From: Archivesica marissinica
Lineage: Eukaryota; Mollusca; Bivalvia; Venerida; Vesicomyidae
Direction: 5' to 3'
NCBI GenBank assembly: GCA_014843695.1
Contig: CM026403.1
Span: 41,940,572 to 42,004,571, forward strand
Length of the DNA: 64,000 bases
Positions 24,601-39,600 of the stretch are shown piece by piece (position 1 is the stretch's first letter; every line of letters begins with the position of its first letter). The position numbers were made by a program, and so were the translations under genes. The notes under the pieces were generated by a model, which did not search any database, was not told the origin of the DNA, and was given only the letters and a program-made list of their open reading frames with translations.

Positions 24601-27600
24601 AGAAGTGGCAGACTACCTTGCAATACACCCCCTGATTGACCTTTCATTGCATGGAAGTGGCAGACTACCTTGCAACAATCCCCATGATTGACCTTTCATT
24701 GCATGGAAGTGGCAGACTACCTTGCAACACACCCCCTGATTAACCTTTCATTGCATGGAAGTGGCAGACTACCTTGCAACACCCCCCTGATTGACCTTTC
24801 ATTGCATGGAAGTGGCAGACTACCTTGCAATACACCCCTGATTGACCTTTCAGTGCATGGAAGTGGCAGACTACCTTGCAACACACCCCGCGATTGACCT
24901 TTCATTGCATGGAAGTGGCAGACTACCTTGCAACACCCCCCCTGATTGACCTTTCATTGCATGGAAGTGGCAGACTACCTTGCAACACACCCCGCGATTG
25001 ACCTTTCATTGCATGGAAGTGGCAGACTACCTTGCAACACTCCCCCCGATTGACCTTTCATTGTATGGAAGTGGCAGACTACCTTGCAACACACCCCCTG
25101 ATTGACCTTTCATTGTATGGAAGTGGCAGACTACCTTGCAACACACCCCCTGATTGACCTTTCATTGCATGGAAGTGGCAGACTACCTTGCAACACACCC
25201 CCTGATTGACCTTTCATTGTATGGAAGTGGCAGACTACCTTGCAATACCCCCCCCCCGATTGACCTTTCATTGTATGGAAGTGGCAGACTACCTTGCAAC
25301 ACACCCCCTGATTGACCTTTCATTGTATGGAAGTGGCAGACTACCTTGCAATACACCCCCTGATTGACCTTTCATTGCATGGAAGTGGCAGACTACCTTG
25401 CAACACCCCCCCCGATTGACCTTTCATTGCATGGAAGTGGCAGACTACCTTGCAACACCCCCCCCCGATTGACCTTTCATTGTATGGAAGTGGCAGACTA
25501 CCTTGCAATACACCCCCTGATTGACCTTTCATTGTATGGAAGTGGCAGACTACCTTGCAACACCCCCCCCCCCGATTGACCTTTCATTGTATGGAAGTGG
25601 CAGACTACCTTGCAACACCCCCCCCCCGATTGACCTTTCATTGTATGGAAGTGGCAGACTACCTTGCAACACCCCCCCCGATTGACCTTTCATTGTATGG
25701 AAGTGGCAGACTACCTTGCAACACACCCCCTGATTGACCTTTCATTGTATGGAAGTGGCAGACTACCTTGCAACACCCCCCCCCCCCGATTGACCTTTCA
25801 TTGTATGGAAGTGGCAGACTACCTTGCAACACACCCCCTGATTGACCTTTCATTGCATGGAAGTGGCAGACTACCTTGCAACACACCCCCTGATTGACCT
25901 TTCATTGCATGGAAGTGGCAGACTACCTTGCAATACACCCCCTGATTGACCTTTCATTGCATGGAAGTGGCAGACTACCTTGCAATACACCCCCTGATTG
26001 ACCTTTCATTGTATGGAAGTGGCAGACTACCTTGCAACACACCCCCGATTGACCTTTCATTGTATGGAAGTGGCAGACTACCTTGCAACACACCCCCTGA
26101 TTGACCTTTCATTGCATGGAAGTGGCAGACTACCTTGCAATACACCCCCTGATTGACCTTTCATTGCATGGAAGTGGCAGACTACCTTGCAACACCCCCT
26201 GATTGACCTTTCATTGTATGGAAGTGGCAGACTACCTTGCAACACACCCCTGATTGACCTTTCATTGTATGGAAGTGGCAGACTACCTTGCAACACACCC
26301 CCTGATTGACCTTTCATTGCATGGAAGTGGCAGACTACCTTGCAACACACCCCATGATTGACCTTTCATTGCATGGAAGTGGCAGACTACCTTGCAACAC
26401 ACCCCATGATTGACCTTTCATTGCATAGAAGTGGCAGACTACCTTGCAATACACCCCCCTGATTGACCTTTCATTGCATGGAAGTGGCAGACTACCTTGC
26501 AACAATCCCCATGATTGACCTTTCATTGCATGGAAGTGGCAGACTACCTTGCAACACACCCCCTGATTAACCTTTCATTGCATGGAAGTGGCAGACTACC
26601 TTGCAACACCCCCCTGATTGACCTTTCATTGCATGGAAGTGGCAGACTACCTTGCAATACACCCCCTGATTGACCTTTCAGTGCATGGAAGTGGCAGACT
26701 ACCTTGCAACAATCCCCATGATTGACCTTTCATTGCAAGGAAGTGGCAGACTACCTTGCAACACACCCCCTGATTGACCTTTCATTGCATGGAAGTGGCA
26801 GACTACCTTGCAACACACCCCCTGATTGACCTTTCATTGCATGGAAGTGGCAGACTACCTTGCAACACCCCCTGATTGACCTTTCATTGCATGGAAGTGG
26901 CAGACTACCTTGCAACACACCCCATGATTGACCTTTCATTGCATGGAAGTGGCAGACTACCTTGCAATACACCCCCTGATTGACCTTTCATTGCATGGAA
27001 GTGGCAGACTACCTTGCAACACACCCCCTGATTGACCTTTCATTGCATGGAAGTGGCAGACTACCTTGCAGACACACCCCCTGATTGACCTTTCATTGCA
27101 TGGAAGTGGCAGACTACCTTGCAGACACACACCCTGATTGACCTTTCATTGCATGGAAGTGGCAGACTACCTTGCAGACACCCCCCCTGATTGACCTTTC
27201 ATTGTATGGAAGTGGCAGACACACCCCCTGATTGACCTTTCATTGCATGGAAGTTAAATATTCAGTTGATCCCATACCTTCCAGTCTCTCAAAGTTAATG
27301 AACGCATCTACAATGGATTCTGGCCAGTCTGCAACAGAGTTTAATGCTCTTTGTAGAACTTTACGACAGTGCTTGTTGTCTCCATAGTTCCTGAAATATT
27401 ATGCCACAAGTTTTAATGAAAGCATCTACAATAGATTCTGGCCAGTCTGCAGCAGAGTTTAATGCTCGTGTAGAACTTTTCATTAGCCAATGCAAAGCAC
27501 AAGACAAGAAAAACTACCCTTACCACTATCAGTCCCCTACCAGGTATTTGCTTATACACAATATTATAGAGCTTTGAAACCGTGGCGTGACACTTGAGTG

Positions 27601-30600
27601 GCACCAGAATAGACCATGAACACTTACTTGAAGATTGAAATAGATGCCTTTTGTAATAGTGAAGATATTTTGACTTTTTACAAATGTTTACCTCAATTTT
27701 CTATGTTAAAAGGGGCATAACTGTGAAAATACTGTTGACAGAATTATGTAACTTGTCCCTATAAACAAATATTCCAAGTTTGAAGTAAATATCTTTATTG
27801 GAAAGATATTTGAGTTTATAAAAACACAAACAGAAATACAGTCAAACCTGCCTTAACGGTCACCTGGTGTCAACGGCCAGTCCGAACCCCTCCCAATGAA
27901 AAGCACTCTATATTGCACCTGGTATTAGCGGCCACCTGGTGTCTGCGGCCAGCGGTCGTATATTTCATCCCAAATGCCATAATCCCACTGCACTAGACGG
28001 TCAGGTGTCATACAAAATGTGTGAAAATTGAATTAACAGAAGCGTGTCAGCTGTTGTGTATTGGCCTTGACATTTAGTAAAATTCCACTACGACGGAGAA
28101 ATACGGAAACTCTCATAAATTTATGATAATGACAATCGGCCGGATTAGTACCGGTAAATAGATTGTACATTAGTGTTTCATTCAAAGAATCTGAGTAATT
28201 ATTGTGTCCCAATTATCGATCCTTGGTGTAATCATAAGGTCTGATTTTGAATGAGGTGTTGAAAAGTGTGTTGTCACTTAAGTTATTTCAAAAGACTGAT
28301 AAATTAATATTTTCACAGACGGGCACCTGTTCACCTATGTTATTTTGAGCAGCAATACGATTTGGGCCAAATCCATACATAATTAGTTTGTTTGTTTCGG
28401 TTTGTTAGCAGTAGTGTGAATAAAACAATAATGACCAGGTAAGTGATAATACGTTTGTTGTCACATATTAAAAGGAAATATTTTGAGGGTCTAACATCAA
28501 AGAAAGTGTTGTTTTTCTCAAAATGGTAATTGCATGGATCAATCAATTTGAATCCTATATGAATTTTGATTTTCAACATTTTTTGTCCAAATGTGTTTCA
28601 TATGCAGTTCGTAACTGGTTTAATATCTACAATTTCTATGTATTAGTGTTAAAACAATGTCGTCTAAACGCAAGTGCCTCACGTTAGAGAATCGTGTTAA
28701 GTGCATAAATTTACTTGAGTCCGGTAAAAGCTCGCATGTTGTGGCCACTGAGTTTGTGAAATGTCTGAACTCATCAAAATTGACCAACAATTTGATACAT
28801 GTGACAACACATTGACCGACTGGGACAGACCAACCAATGAGATACTTTCGGATATGCATTCAATTCCCGAGATCGAGAGCCCCAGAGGATGACTCCTCCG
28901 CCCCGCCCCGCCCCGTGTCTGTCAGTGATGCTGGCGAGTGTCTTTCCATGTTAAGGAACTTTGCACTGAGCAAGAACCACAAACCTATTTTAGATATGAT
29001 TATGAATACTGAGGACTTGTTTGTTAAATTCAGAGCAGACTATACAGTTAAGCAACCAAAAATCAGTGAGTTGGTCAAGTAGACTGTACAGTGGACTGGA
29101 GTCATTGGGTTCAATGGATCTAGTGATGTTTACAATCATTACATGCATTCATTCAGGAACCCTGTATTTATAGTACATCACACTATTATACGTGTACATA
29201 TGTGTAAATAAACTCATGATTGTCGCTACAACATTGGTGTCTTTTGTTGTTGATGATGGTGCATGTATTTTGATCATTGGTGGCCATCCACATCCAGATG
29301 AACCACACCTGCATTAAGTGGTTACCTGCCTTAAGCAACCAAAATAGTCATTTCCCTTGAGTGGCTGCTTAAGGCAGGTTTGACAAACGACAGCCATTTA
29401 GCTATCATGAAGTGGATAAGTAGTCGCCATATCTATCCCACCTCCATAGATATTACTGGAACTACATAGAGATTTAGGTTAATAATTTTATACTATTATA
29501 TCTCCATACAAACGACAGCCATTTAGCTATCATGCAGTGGATAAGTAGTCGTCATATCTATCCCACCTCCATAGATATTACTGGGACTACATAGAGATTT
29601 GGTTAATATACTATTATATCTCCATACAAACGACAGCCATTTAGCTATCATGCATTGAATAATTAGTCGCCATATCTATCCCACCTCCATAGATATTACT
29701 GGGACTACATGAGATTCTGGCCATTATTATGAACATTGGTTCGACTACTACATTGTCGTATTGGTAATGGCGTAAAGAGGTGCTTCTATGAGGGAAAGCG
29801 TTAAGGAAAATAATTCTAGAGTTACTGGGGGGTGGGGGGGGATTTGGACATTATTTGGGTAGGAACACAGGTACTCGAGATATATCTATACTAGAGGGGG
29901 GTCGGGTCTATGATAGATGTACAAGGCTTGTTGGTTCAGATTGTAGGACACACTCCATTATGTTGTTACATATTTACACCAATCATGATTAAATTCCATT
30001 TTTTACCAATACAAGGGCTATAACTCTGGAGCTACTGATTGCAGTTGGAACGGATTGGTTGGATGCCAGCCATTTAATTTGTGGCTACATATTTGTACCA
30101 AATATTAATAAATTCCTATTCCTAAAACTCGATTTCTGTACATTAATCTGGCCAGAAGTAAAATGCAAAAACATTATTTGTTCACATTAGAGATTCACAT
30201 TGGTGTTCCAACAAGCTTGTCAATTCACCTTTCAAACCGGAAGTATTCCATCCAAAGTGCTGCTTCATTAGCTCGACCCGCAGCCATAATCTCTGCCCAC
30301 AGTTCTCTCCCCTTCTCTAAATTCTTGCAAAACTTTGCCTGAATGAAAGAATTTAGATTTAAGTATAACACTGTTTGGAGTACTAGGGTTTCTAGTCAAT
30401 AACTTACCACGATTGTTTGGTTTTTGGTGCTTAGCGCTTCACCAACAGATTAGGCCATATGGCGACTCTAGTTGCTACTCCTGCCTCTCCGAGAGTCACT
30501 GATGCAGACAGCACCTGCGTAGAACCATAGATCTTACACACGCCAGAATTCAACACCCCCAGTGGGATTCGAACCTACAGCGATGAGGGACAATGATTTG

Positions 30601-33600
30601 AAGTAAATGACCGTAACCACTCAGCCACCAATAACCAACCTGCACAGGCTGTACTGCACAAACAGTGTATCAGATATACATGTATGTAATTTTACATGAC
30701 TAAAAATATCTCACTGAAATGATAGATGCATGTCTGTTAGGGCATGTGTGTAAACCCAGTTTCCGAAGCCGACGTTATAAGAAACTAATGTGCTTATCGC
30801 TATACAAACAGAAACAAGAGCTGCCAGCATGACAGAGCTCTCAAATACTTGATCAAACTTTCAGTCAAGTGAACATCGACACAAAATATTATATACAGTC
30901 AACTTGCTCCTGCTACTACGTGTATTAAGGATCTTCGTTATATCAATTTTACTATATAATTTAAATGTATTAAGTGATCTTCGTTATATCAATTTTACTA
31001 TATAATTTAAATGTATTAAGTGATCTTTGTCATATCAATTTTACTATATAATTTAAATGGATTAAGGAGATTTGTCATATCAATTTCAATATATAATTTA
31101 AATGGATTAAGTGGCCGTTATCACGTCAATTTTAATATATAATTTAAATGGATTAAGTGGCCTTTATCATGTCAATTTTACTATATAATTTAAATGGATT
31201 AAGTGACCGTTATCATGTCAATTTTACTATATAATTTAAATGGATTAAGTGACCTTTATCATGTCAATACTACTATATAATTTAAATGGATTAAGTGACC
31301 TACCCCTAATTGCGACCAACGACGGTCGTTATTCTCCAAAATCGTTTGATGTTCTTTGATAAGCAACCTTGTCATAAAATGCAATCAATTTTCATTCAAT
31401 TTCGATCCGATAATGCCAAACAAGTAGCCAATATTGACACCTTTAATTATCGAAACAAATTTAACCAAGAGACATATCCTCAGGTAATTATCGAGGCTTT
31501 AAAAAGGTGCGAAAAACATTTCAAAAGTTAAGTGACAATCAATTTCGTTATTCATCGGCAATTCTGCGAATTTACGGGTTAAAACATGTTAATAAGAAAC
31601 TAGTTTGATGGGGAAAACACTTGGTCATGGAACATCACGAATATTTAGACAGCCAGTATAAAAATAGAATAAACCAATCGCTGTTTCCCAGATAATTTAC
31701 CATGACCGTATAAAATGGAAGTATATAACCAAAATATCTAAAAGATTTTAAGTGATAAACACTCGTACGAAAATCTAAGTCGTCAAGGAAATGTCTATAT
31801 ACCTAGTGCTAACTACGGGCCACCCGATTGAACTGTCTAGGTTTAAAGGTGGTAGGAAAATCGCCGATGAAATGTGGGTCGGCAGCACAATTTACCCAAA
31901 TACACCTATATTGCTTAAAACTGCTTACTTATTGAATTGAGATAGACTTCAGATAATTGATTGAAATAATTGACACATAGGACACTGACATTGATGCAGA
32001 ATCTACTTATGGCTGAAATGGGAGTTGGTAATACTAGAGTGCAACCATTCTGAAAAGTAAAGTTTAACCCTTTCCTTCATAGAGATTTAGGTTAATATAC
32101 TATTATATCTCCATACAAACGACAGCCATTTAGCTATCATGCAGTGGATAGGTAGTTGCCATATCTATCCCACCTCCATAGATATTACTGGGACTACATA
32201 GTGATTTAGGTTAATATACTATTGTATCTCCATACAAACGACAGCCATTTAGCTATCATGCAGTGGATAGGTAGTTGCCATATCTACCCCACCTCCATAG
32301 ATATTACTGGGACTACATAGAGATTTAGGTTAATATACTATTATATCTCCATACAAACGACAGCCATTTAGCTATCCTGCAGTGGATAAGTAGTCGCCAT
32401 ATCTATCCCACCTCCATAGATATTACTGGACTACACGAGATTCTGGACTTTATTAAGAAGATTGGTTTGGCTACTACATTGTCAATGCATGTCGTATTGG
32501 TAATGGCGTCAAAAGGTGCTTCTATGAGGGAAAGGGTTAATGTATGTTGTATTGGTAATGGCGTCAAAAGGTGCTTCTATGAGGGAAAGGGTTAATGTAT
32601 TAGGGTTTTCTCTAGAGCGGAATGGCAGGGCGCCGCGCCCTGCCCCTTTTCAGCCCCGCCCTTTTGCCCTTTATGCCCGCCCTTTTGCCTGATTTGTTCC
32701 GCCCTGTTGCCCAAACTAGAACCACGACTCTTTGATCATGCTTAATTAGCTGTCAATCATCGTAAGGTAGGTTAACGGTCAACCGTATATTAGCCGATAC
32801 GTGTGATCTGTTTAATTTATCAATAATTAGTATATACTGTACACAACAGCTGGGGGCATAATTATGCCGATACCATAAGAAATCGATTAATTGGTGATAA
32901 TTGGATGACTGCAACTGTTAAAAAAAAGAAGAAGTAGGGCCTATGATTGTAACACCTAGTATTTCGAGGTGGGTTGTTTTACAATCAGGGTACACAACTA
33001 GTCTCATAAGGGTGCAAAATTGAAGTGTATCATTTAGCTTAAAAATTATTTTTATTTCATAGCAAACTGGTTAAATGTGATTACGTGAAAAAATTTAGGC
33101 GTCAATGTTGCCGATGTTGATTTTTTGGCCTAAAACATATGTTCACGAGTAATGAGCCAATGTTGTATTTCTCGGAGAGGACATTTTTTGACGGAATCAT
33201 AGATACCCATCTTTTGGCCCACATTACAACTAAAACGGCAGAACTTGTATACAAAATGATTCATGCAACTTCATGTAATATTTCTGTAGATTATTTATTT
33301 AAAAAAATGCGTCCATATCATTTTTGATGAGAATGGAAAATGGAGGACATTTCGGAGAGGACATATTTTGACGGAATCTGTATCATATTTTCGGATCACA
33401 TACACGAGAAATAAAATTTTCACAATCTTGCGAAGTTTATTTTGATTACATTCCAAAACATTTATATGCTTGATTATTCAGCTTTTATTACCAACTAATG
33501 GTGGTTTTAGGGGAGTGAGCCTACTCAAATATTATAATTAGTCAAATGAGACTGATGTTTATTGTCCAAAACTTGCCATTTTGCCATATTTCAGTCAATA

Positions 33601-36600
33601 ATTATGTCAATAATTATGTGATTTGAATAATTTTTTCGCTATGGTAGACATATACAACAGGACTGAATGCTTTAACATACTTAGTTGCTAGTATAAGTAC
33701 AGATAATTACCCATATTATTTAATTGTGTGGCATTAACCTACATGTACCCTGATTGTAAAACAACCCAGAATTAGTTTTAACGTAATTACCATTGAATGT
33801 AGACATATTCAAAACGTAGATGCAAGACATGTTACTTAAAATAGAACTGGTTTCGCGCATTTCCGTTAGTCAATTGAACTACACGCTCCGAAAAGTCCCA
33901 AAAGTTACCTCATTTACAATCGGAACGAACCGGGCTGAGTGCGCGCGCAAGATGACGAAGAGTTGTCGTTATTTCAAAGGAAAATAGACTGACAAGGGAA
34001 ACAACTCATTTAGCGACAATCACCTTAGACCACTGTTTTCTATTTGGTGAATTTGAAAAAAAACGTAAAATCTTTATCTCAACCAGCCGATCAGAATATA
34101 GTATCAACCACGCATAAAGAACGCCTTCATCACTTGCTCCGTCCAGGGTTATGGTCAAAACGCGTGGTTGATGTCATTATTCAGTTGGGTGGTTGAGAAA
34201 AAAGGCTTGCCGAAAATTATGGGACATAGGGCTATTTACAGTACGAACAGAATTATTTGGGATTTCCGAAATGGACATCAAAATACCGAAATGGACTATT
34301 TATACAAGCTTCATCATATTGATTTCGTTCTGAATTGTGCTTTTCAAACCCGCTTTCAATTTGGGCAACGTTTTACAGCAAATTACCTTAGCATTTGAGC
34401 AAACTTTCTATCAGGTTTGGTCTGAAAACTCTTGTTAAAATATGCATCAGAAGCCTCTCATAATAAAGAATGTAGTTATCTTCTTCTTCTTCTTGGTTTA
34501 CATAGTTCCCACGGCAGTCAAAAACACTGATAATATATTATCTTGGCAGCCATTTTGACTGGCAAGTTTTATTAACGGCAATTTCATGATTTTACTAGTA
34601 ATTCTTTAATTGCAATAACTTTATTAATTTTGGTTTCTTAATATAAAATTTGGTATGATTTTAAAGGTATTAAATTGTACTTTTTAAATATTAATTTATT
34701 TTTTGACAGTGATGTATGGATTATAAATTATAAGAACTTAACTTGCACCTATTTTTGAAAGTCTATTTTCACAGTTGAAATATTAATATACAGGTAAATT
34801 ATTATGTATTCGTTATTGATATGAAATTTGTGAAATGATACAAAAAATATGTCCATTGAGAGCTTTCCAGCAATGTATGAACCATGGTGATGGGATGAAA
34901 AATAAATATTTTATGAAGAAAACAAAATTACGCTACTATATATTATATATAATATCTGATCAACTTTGCCATTCAAAATGGCAGCCACAGTAGGAATGAT
35001 GACGTCACACGGGAACTATGTATAGAGGATTATGTGTCGTCGCTGGTGAATTTTGAGATGATGATATTTACAATGATTAATTAACAAATAAGTGAATGTC
35101 CAAAGACAAATATACTACAGTGATTGTTTAAGATTTTGTACATAGAGTGAATGCTTTAGATCATGGTTGGGAGGGCATTTACGGGGGGGATAAGTGCTTT
35201 AAAGCCATCAACTGTTATTGCTTCATGTGCAGCAAGGGGTAACAAGTTCCATTGGATGACGGTTCTTGGATAAAAAGAGAATTTGTATGAATCTTTGTTG
35301 ACAGGGATGTGTTTATAACAATATGGGTTTGTGTGTCTGGTTATGTTGTCTACGGGTATCAAAAGGTTTATGGGAATGTTTACAGCTACTATTTGGTGTA
35401 TTATTTTATAATAAAATACATGTTTTAATGTTTTCTCGGTGGGGGTGGGGTGACGGCCCGGCCCCACCGCACCCTCTTGCGGCTAAAAATCCACCCTGCC
35501 CTTTTTCTGGCCCACCCTGCCCTTTTTACCACTCTAGAATAAACCCTAATGTATGTTGTATTGGTACTGGTAATGGCATCAAGAGGTGCCTCTATGAGGG
35601 AAAGGGTTAATGTATGTTGTATTGGTAATGGCGTCAAAAGGTGCTTCTATGAGGGAAAGGGTTAATGTATGTTGTATTGGTAATGGCGTCAAAAGGTGCT
35701 TCTATGAGGGAAAGGGTTAATGTATGTTGTATTGGTAATGGCGTCAAAAGGTGCTTCTATGAGGGAAAGGGTTAATGTATGTTGTATTGGTAATGGCGTC
35801 AAAAGGTGCTTCTATGAGGGAAAGGGTTAATGTATGTTGTATTGGTAATGGCGTCAAAAGGTGCTTCTATGAGGGAAAGGGTTAATGAAATGTGTGTCGG
35901 CAGCACAATTTACCCAAATACACCAATATATACACCTATATTGCTTAAGTACTTCAAGATGAATAAAATAATGTTTCATCTTAGACAGTATCATGGACCT
36001 ACAGGGACTGCTTGTCAGCTTCAGACCCGAGGTTCAAAGCAAGAAACCAAAGAGAGATTATTCTTTAGACAAACTCAGTTTTGTAAATTTAGTTACCAAG
36101 ATACAGACTTGTATAAAGAAGCTACATGTAAAATTTACTCCGATTTTATAAATCGGACAAGTACCACAATTCCTACTAAATACATAGTTGTCTAACTAGT
36201 TCTTAAGACGGGTAAGTTTATTTATGAAGTTTGGCTCAACTATTTTACACAGACTTAACTTTGGCATGTGGCAGATAGATGTACACATTATTACCTCCGT
36301 CAGAGCCCAGAACTGTCTTAGAGTTCCATTGGGGTCTCCTTCTGCACCATAATCTGAAAATATAATTAATTAATTATAACATATATACAGAAAAACCCCT
36401 CTAATCTGGACCCCCATCTAATCCGGAATCGCGTCCAAATCGGACAAAGTTTTACTTTCTATTTTCATTGTAATAAAAACCCTTATAATCCGGAACAACT
36501 CTATTTCGGAAACCCGTAATATTTTGTGTATTTTCAACACAAAATGACCCCTCTACACCAGTCAAGGGATGATTCTTGTGTATTGTCATAAAAGTGACAG

Positions 36601-39600
36601 CATTCTATTGTTTACCGATTGTCCTCGCCGTGTTTTTCGCAAGCTGTGAAAATGGCACTTTGAACTACGTATAATTGGTGGGTAGTTGACATTAGCAGCA
36701 CATCCATCTAAGTGTACATGTATAAGAATAGAACTATCTTTACAGGGGAAACTTAAACTGATCAATGAGCCGGAGACTTTGCCAAAGCCAACATTAAATT
36801 GTGCTTAAATAAGACTTCTTTTATGACGTTACAATAACTTAGCCGAAATGAAAGTTGACATTAATTTCTCTTTGGTATGCTTTCTGGCACTCACTGAGAA
36901 GTACATGCACAGTCCATGACAACATGCACAGTCCATGACAACATGCACAGTCCATGACAACATGTACAGTCCATGACAATATGTACAATCCATGACAACA
37001 TGCACAGTCCATGACAACGTGCACAGTTCATGACAACATGCACAGTCCATGACAACATGCACAGTTCATGACAACATGCACAGTCCATGACAACATGCAC
37101 AGTTCATGACAACATGCACAGTCCATGACAACATGCACAGTTCATGACAACATGTACAGTACATGACAACATGTAGTGGAATGATACAGACAGAGACACA
37201 TTCCAGAATTTCCCCTGGTTCTTTTAAGTGCACGGTGTAAAGCACCTACATGAGGCCTCAGTTTAAAGTCCCATTTGAAAGACTGCTAATTTTATTATGG
37301 TCAGACAGGGGATCGAACCTAAAATATATTTGCAAACAATAGAGCCAGGCGGAAAATAACTTTTTTGACCGTTTGGTGTGAGTGAAGGATTTACATTGCT
37401 GTATGCAAGATTACAATGAGACCGTTTCATGCTTCAGGGCTGGTGTTCTGGACACTACGACTGTCTACTTACTATCCAACTGTTCTATTGCTGTCTCCAG
37501 GGACAGTCGGAATGTTTGCAGTTCTTCTGAGTGATCTGGAATGATATAATTCCGAGCACTTAAAACAATTTCCAGCTTCCAAAAGAACAATGCAAGAATT
37601 AATAGACTGAATAACAGATTCTGAAAACACATAGATCACTTCATACGACTCTTCAATTGAACAACAAATTCATGATGATTTTGTGAATAAATACCTGTAA
37701 AGGGAGATAACTTATAAATTATATTTTCACAAAACCAAATTAGATTTGTAGGCATATTTTCAAAATTTTACTTAAAATCCGATTAAACTTTTATTGAAAA
37801 CAGAAATATATGATTGTAACACAATTTGTAATCATCCTATTTCTTAGAATGTCTCGGATCAGTCAAACCTGTCTATAAAGGCCACCCACTGGAAAGACAA
37901 AAAGTGGCCTTTGTTGGCAGGTGGCCTCTCAATAGAGGGTTAAAATGCATTGAAAATGGCTCAACGGGAGAGAAAAATGGTGGTCTTTAGAGACAGGTTA
38001 TTCATATTCAGCCTTTATTCGGAGGTGGCCTTTAGCACAGGTTTAGTTTAAACAATATTTTATTTCAATGAATATACATAGTATAATGGTCACAATAAGA
38101 AAAATACATGTAGGATTGAGGAGAAAGCAACTTGCTTATATGGTTACCTCTTTCCTTTAGCACAGGTTTGACTGTAATTGCATATTGAGGCTTTAACCCA
38201 TTCAACACCAAGTAACTGACATGGACTGGTCCATGATATTTTTAGACAAATAAATTAATAACAAAATTACATTTGGATCAGTTCATTTATCAAAATGGGT
38301 AATTTTTTATCTAAAAATAGTTATATTACTTGAAAAAAGTGCAGATCCTGATGAGACGGCTCGGTCACGAGCCGGCTCATCTGGATCTACACTTTTTTGT
38401 AAGCCAATTTAGAGGTATGTGGTTTGAAAGGGTTAACAGATCTGAATTTGGTAATTACCTGCATCCCACTTGATTCGTCTTCTTAAATAGTCTACAAACG
38501 TTGTCCACAGTGATAACACCTGTGATCCTTGTGAGAAACCAGAGGATAAAGCTGCCTCAAACACACCTGAAGTATTCACAAGCAAATTCGATTGTTGTTA
38601 CAGACGCTACACCATCATAAACATTGGAGGCATTCACAAATTAAACAGTAGATTAAAAACAGCCTTCAGATCATAGAAATTCGGTTTGGAGGAATTAATG
38701 CTGTGACAATTCCAGAAATGAATCCAATACACTTCCCAGAACTGAATCCAGTAACCTTTCCAGAACTGAATCCAGTAACCTTCCCAGAACTGAATCCAGT
38801 AACCTTCCCAGAATTGACCAGCCTACCCTTCACCCTGACTCTGTTATATACTAAGTGACTATGACCAGCCTACCCTTCACCCTGACTGTTATATACTAAG
38901 TGTCTATGACCAGCCTACCCTTCACCCTGACTGTTATACACTAAGTGTCTATGACCAGCCTACCCTTCACCCTGACTCTGTTATATACTAAGTGACTATG
39001 ACCAGCCTACCCTTCACCCTGACTGTTATACACTAAGTGACTATGACCAGCTTACCCTTCACCCTGACTATGTTATACACTAAGTGACTATGACCAGCTT
39101 ACCCTTCACCCTGACTCTGTTATATACTAAGTGACTATGACCAGCCTACCCTTCACCCTGACTGTTATACACTAAGTGACTATGACCAGCCTACCCTTCA
39201 CCCTGACTTATACACTAAGTGACTATGACCAGCTACCCTTCACCCTGACTGTTATACACTAAGTGACTATGACCAGCTTACCCTTCACCCTGACTCTGTT
39301 ATATACTAAGTGACTATGACCAGCCTACCCTTCACCCTGACTGTTATACACTAAGTGTCTATGACCAGCCTACCCTTCACCTCGACTGTTATACACTAAG
39401 TGTCTATGACCAGCTTACCCTTCACCCTGACTCTGTTATATACTAAGTGACTATGACCAGCCTACCCTTCACCCTGACTCTGTTATATACTAAGTGACTA
39501 TGACCAGCTTACCCTTCACCCTGACTCTGTTATATACTAAGTGACTATGACCAGCTTACCCTTCACCCTGACTCTGTTATATACTAAGTGACTATGACAA

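Larger units (their letters stand above)
32601..35548. mobile_element. 2.9-kb nested element with TTAGGG-like termini
   Basis: The ends are tagggttttctctagagc and ctctagaataaaccct, inverted. The flanks atgtat (32595-32600) and atgtat (35549-35554) are a 6-bp duplication of the 55-bp array, or shorter if terminal bases are counted in the element. The uninterrupted array has one atgtat there. GC-rich gcccgcccttttgcc motifs lie next to the termini. The interior includes other insertions (32971-33767, 34501-35020) and a LINE fragment. No transposase was recognised, and the class is unknown. Confidence 0.82.

Noticed and set aside
24180..27255. CRISPR-like regular repeats
   Set aside because: The units are directly adjacent with no unique spacers, in a eukaryotic intron. 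The same holds for all other arrays here.
32595..32610. Internal telomere repeat
   Set aside because: TTAGGG appears only once at each end of the element; it is not a tandem telomeric tract.
36829..37100. Cysteine-rich peptide frames (HVVMDCACCHGL)
   Set aside because: They are antisense translation of a 19-bp repeat, open in several frames.
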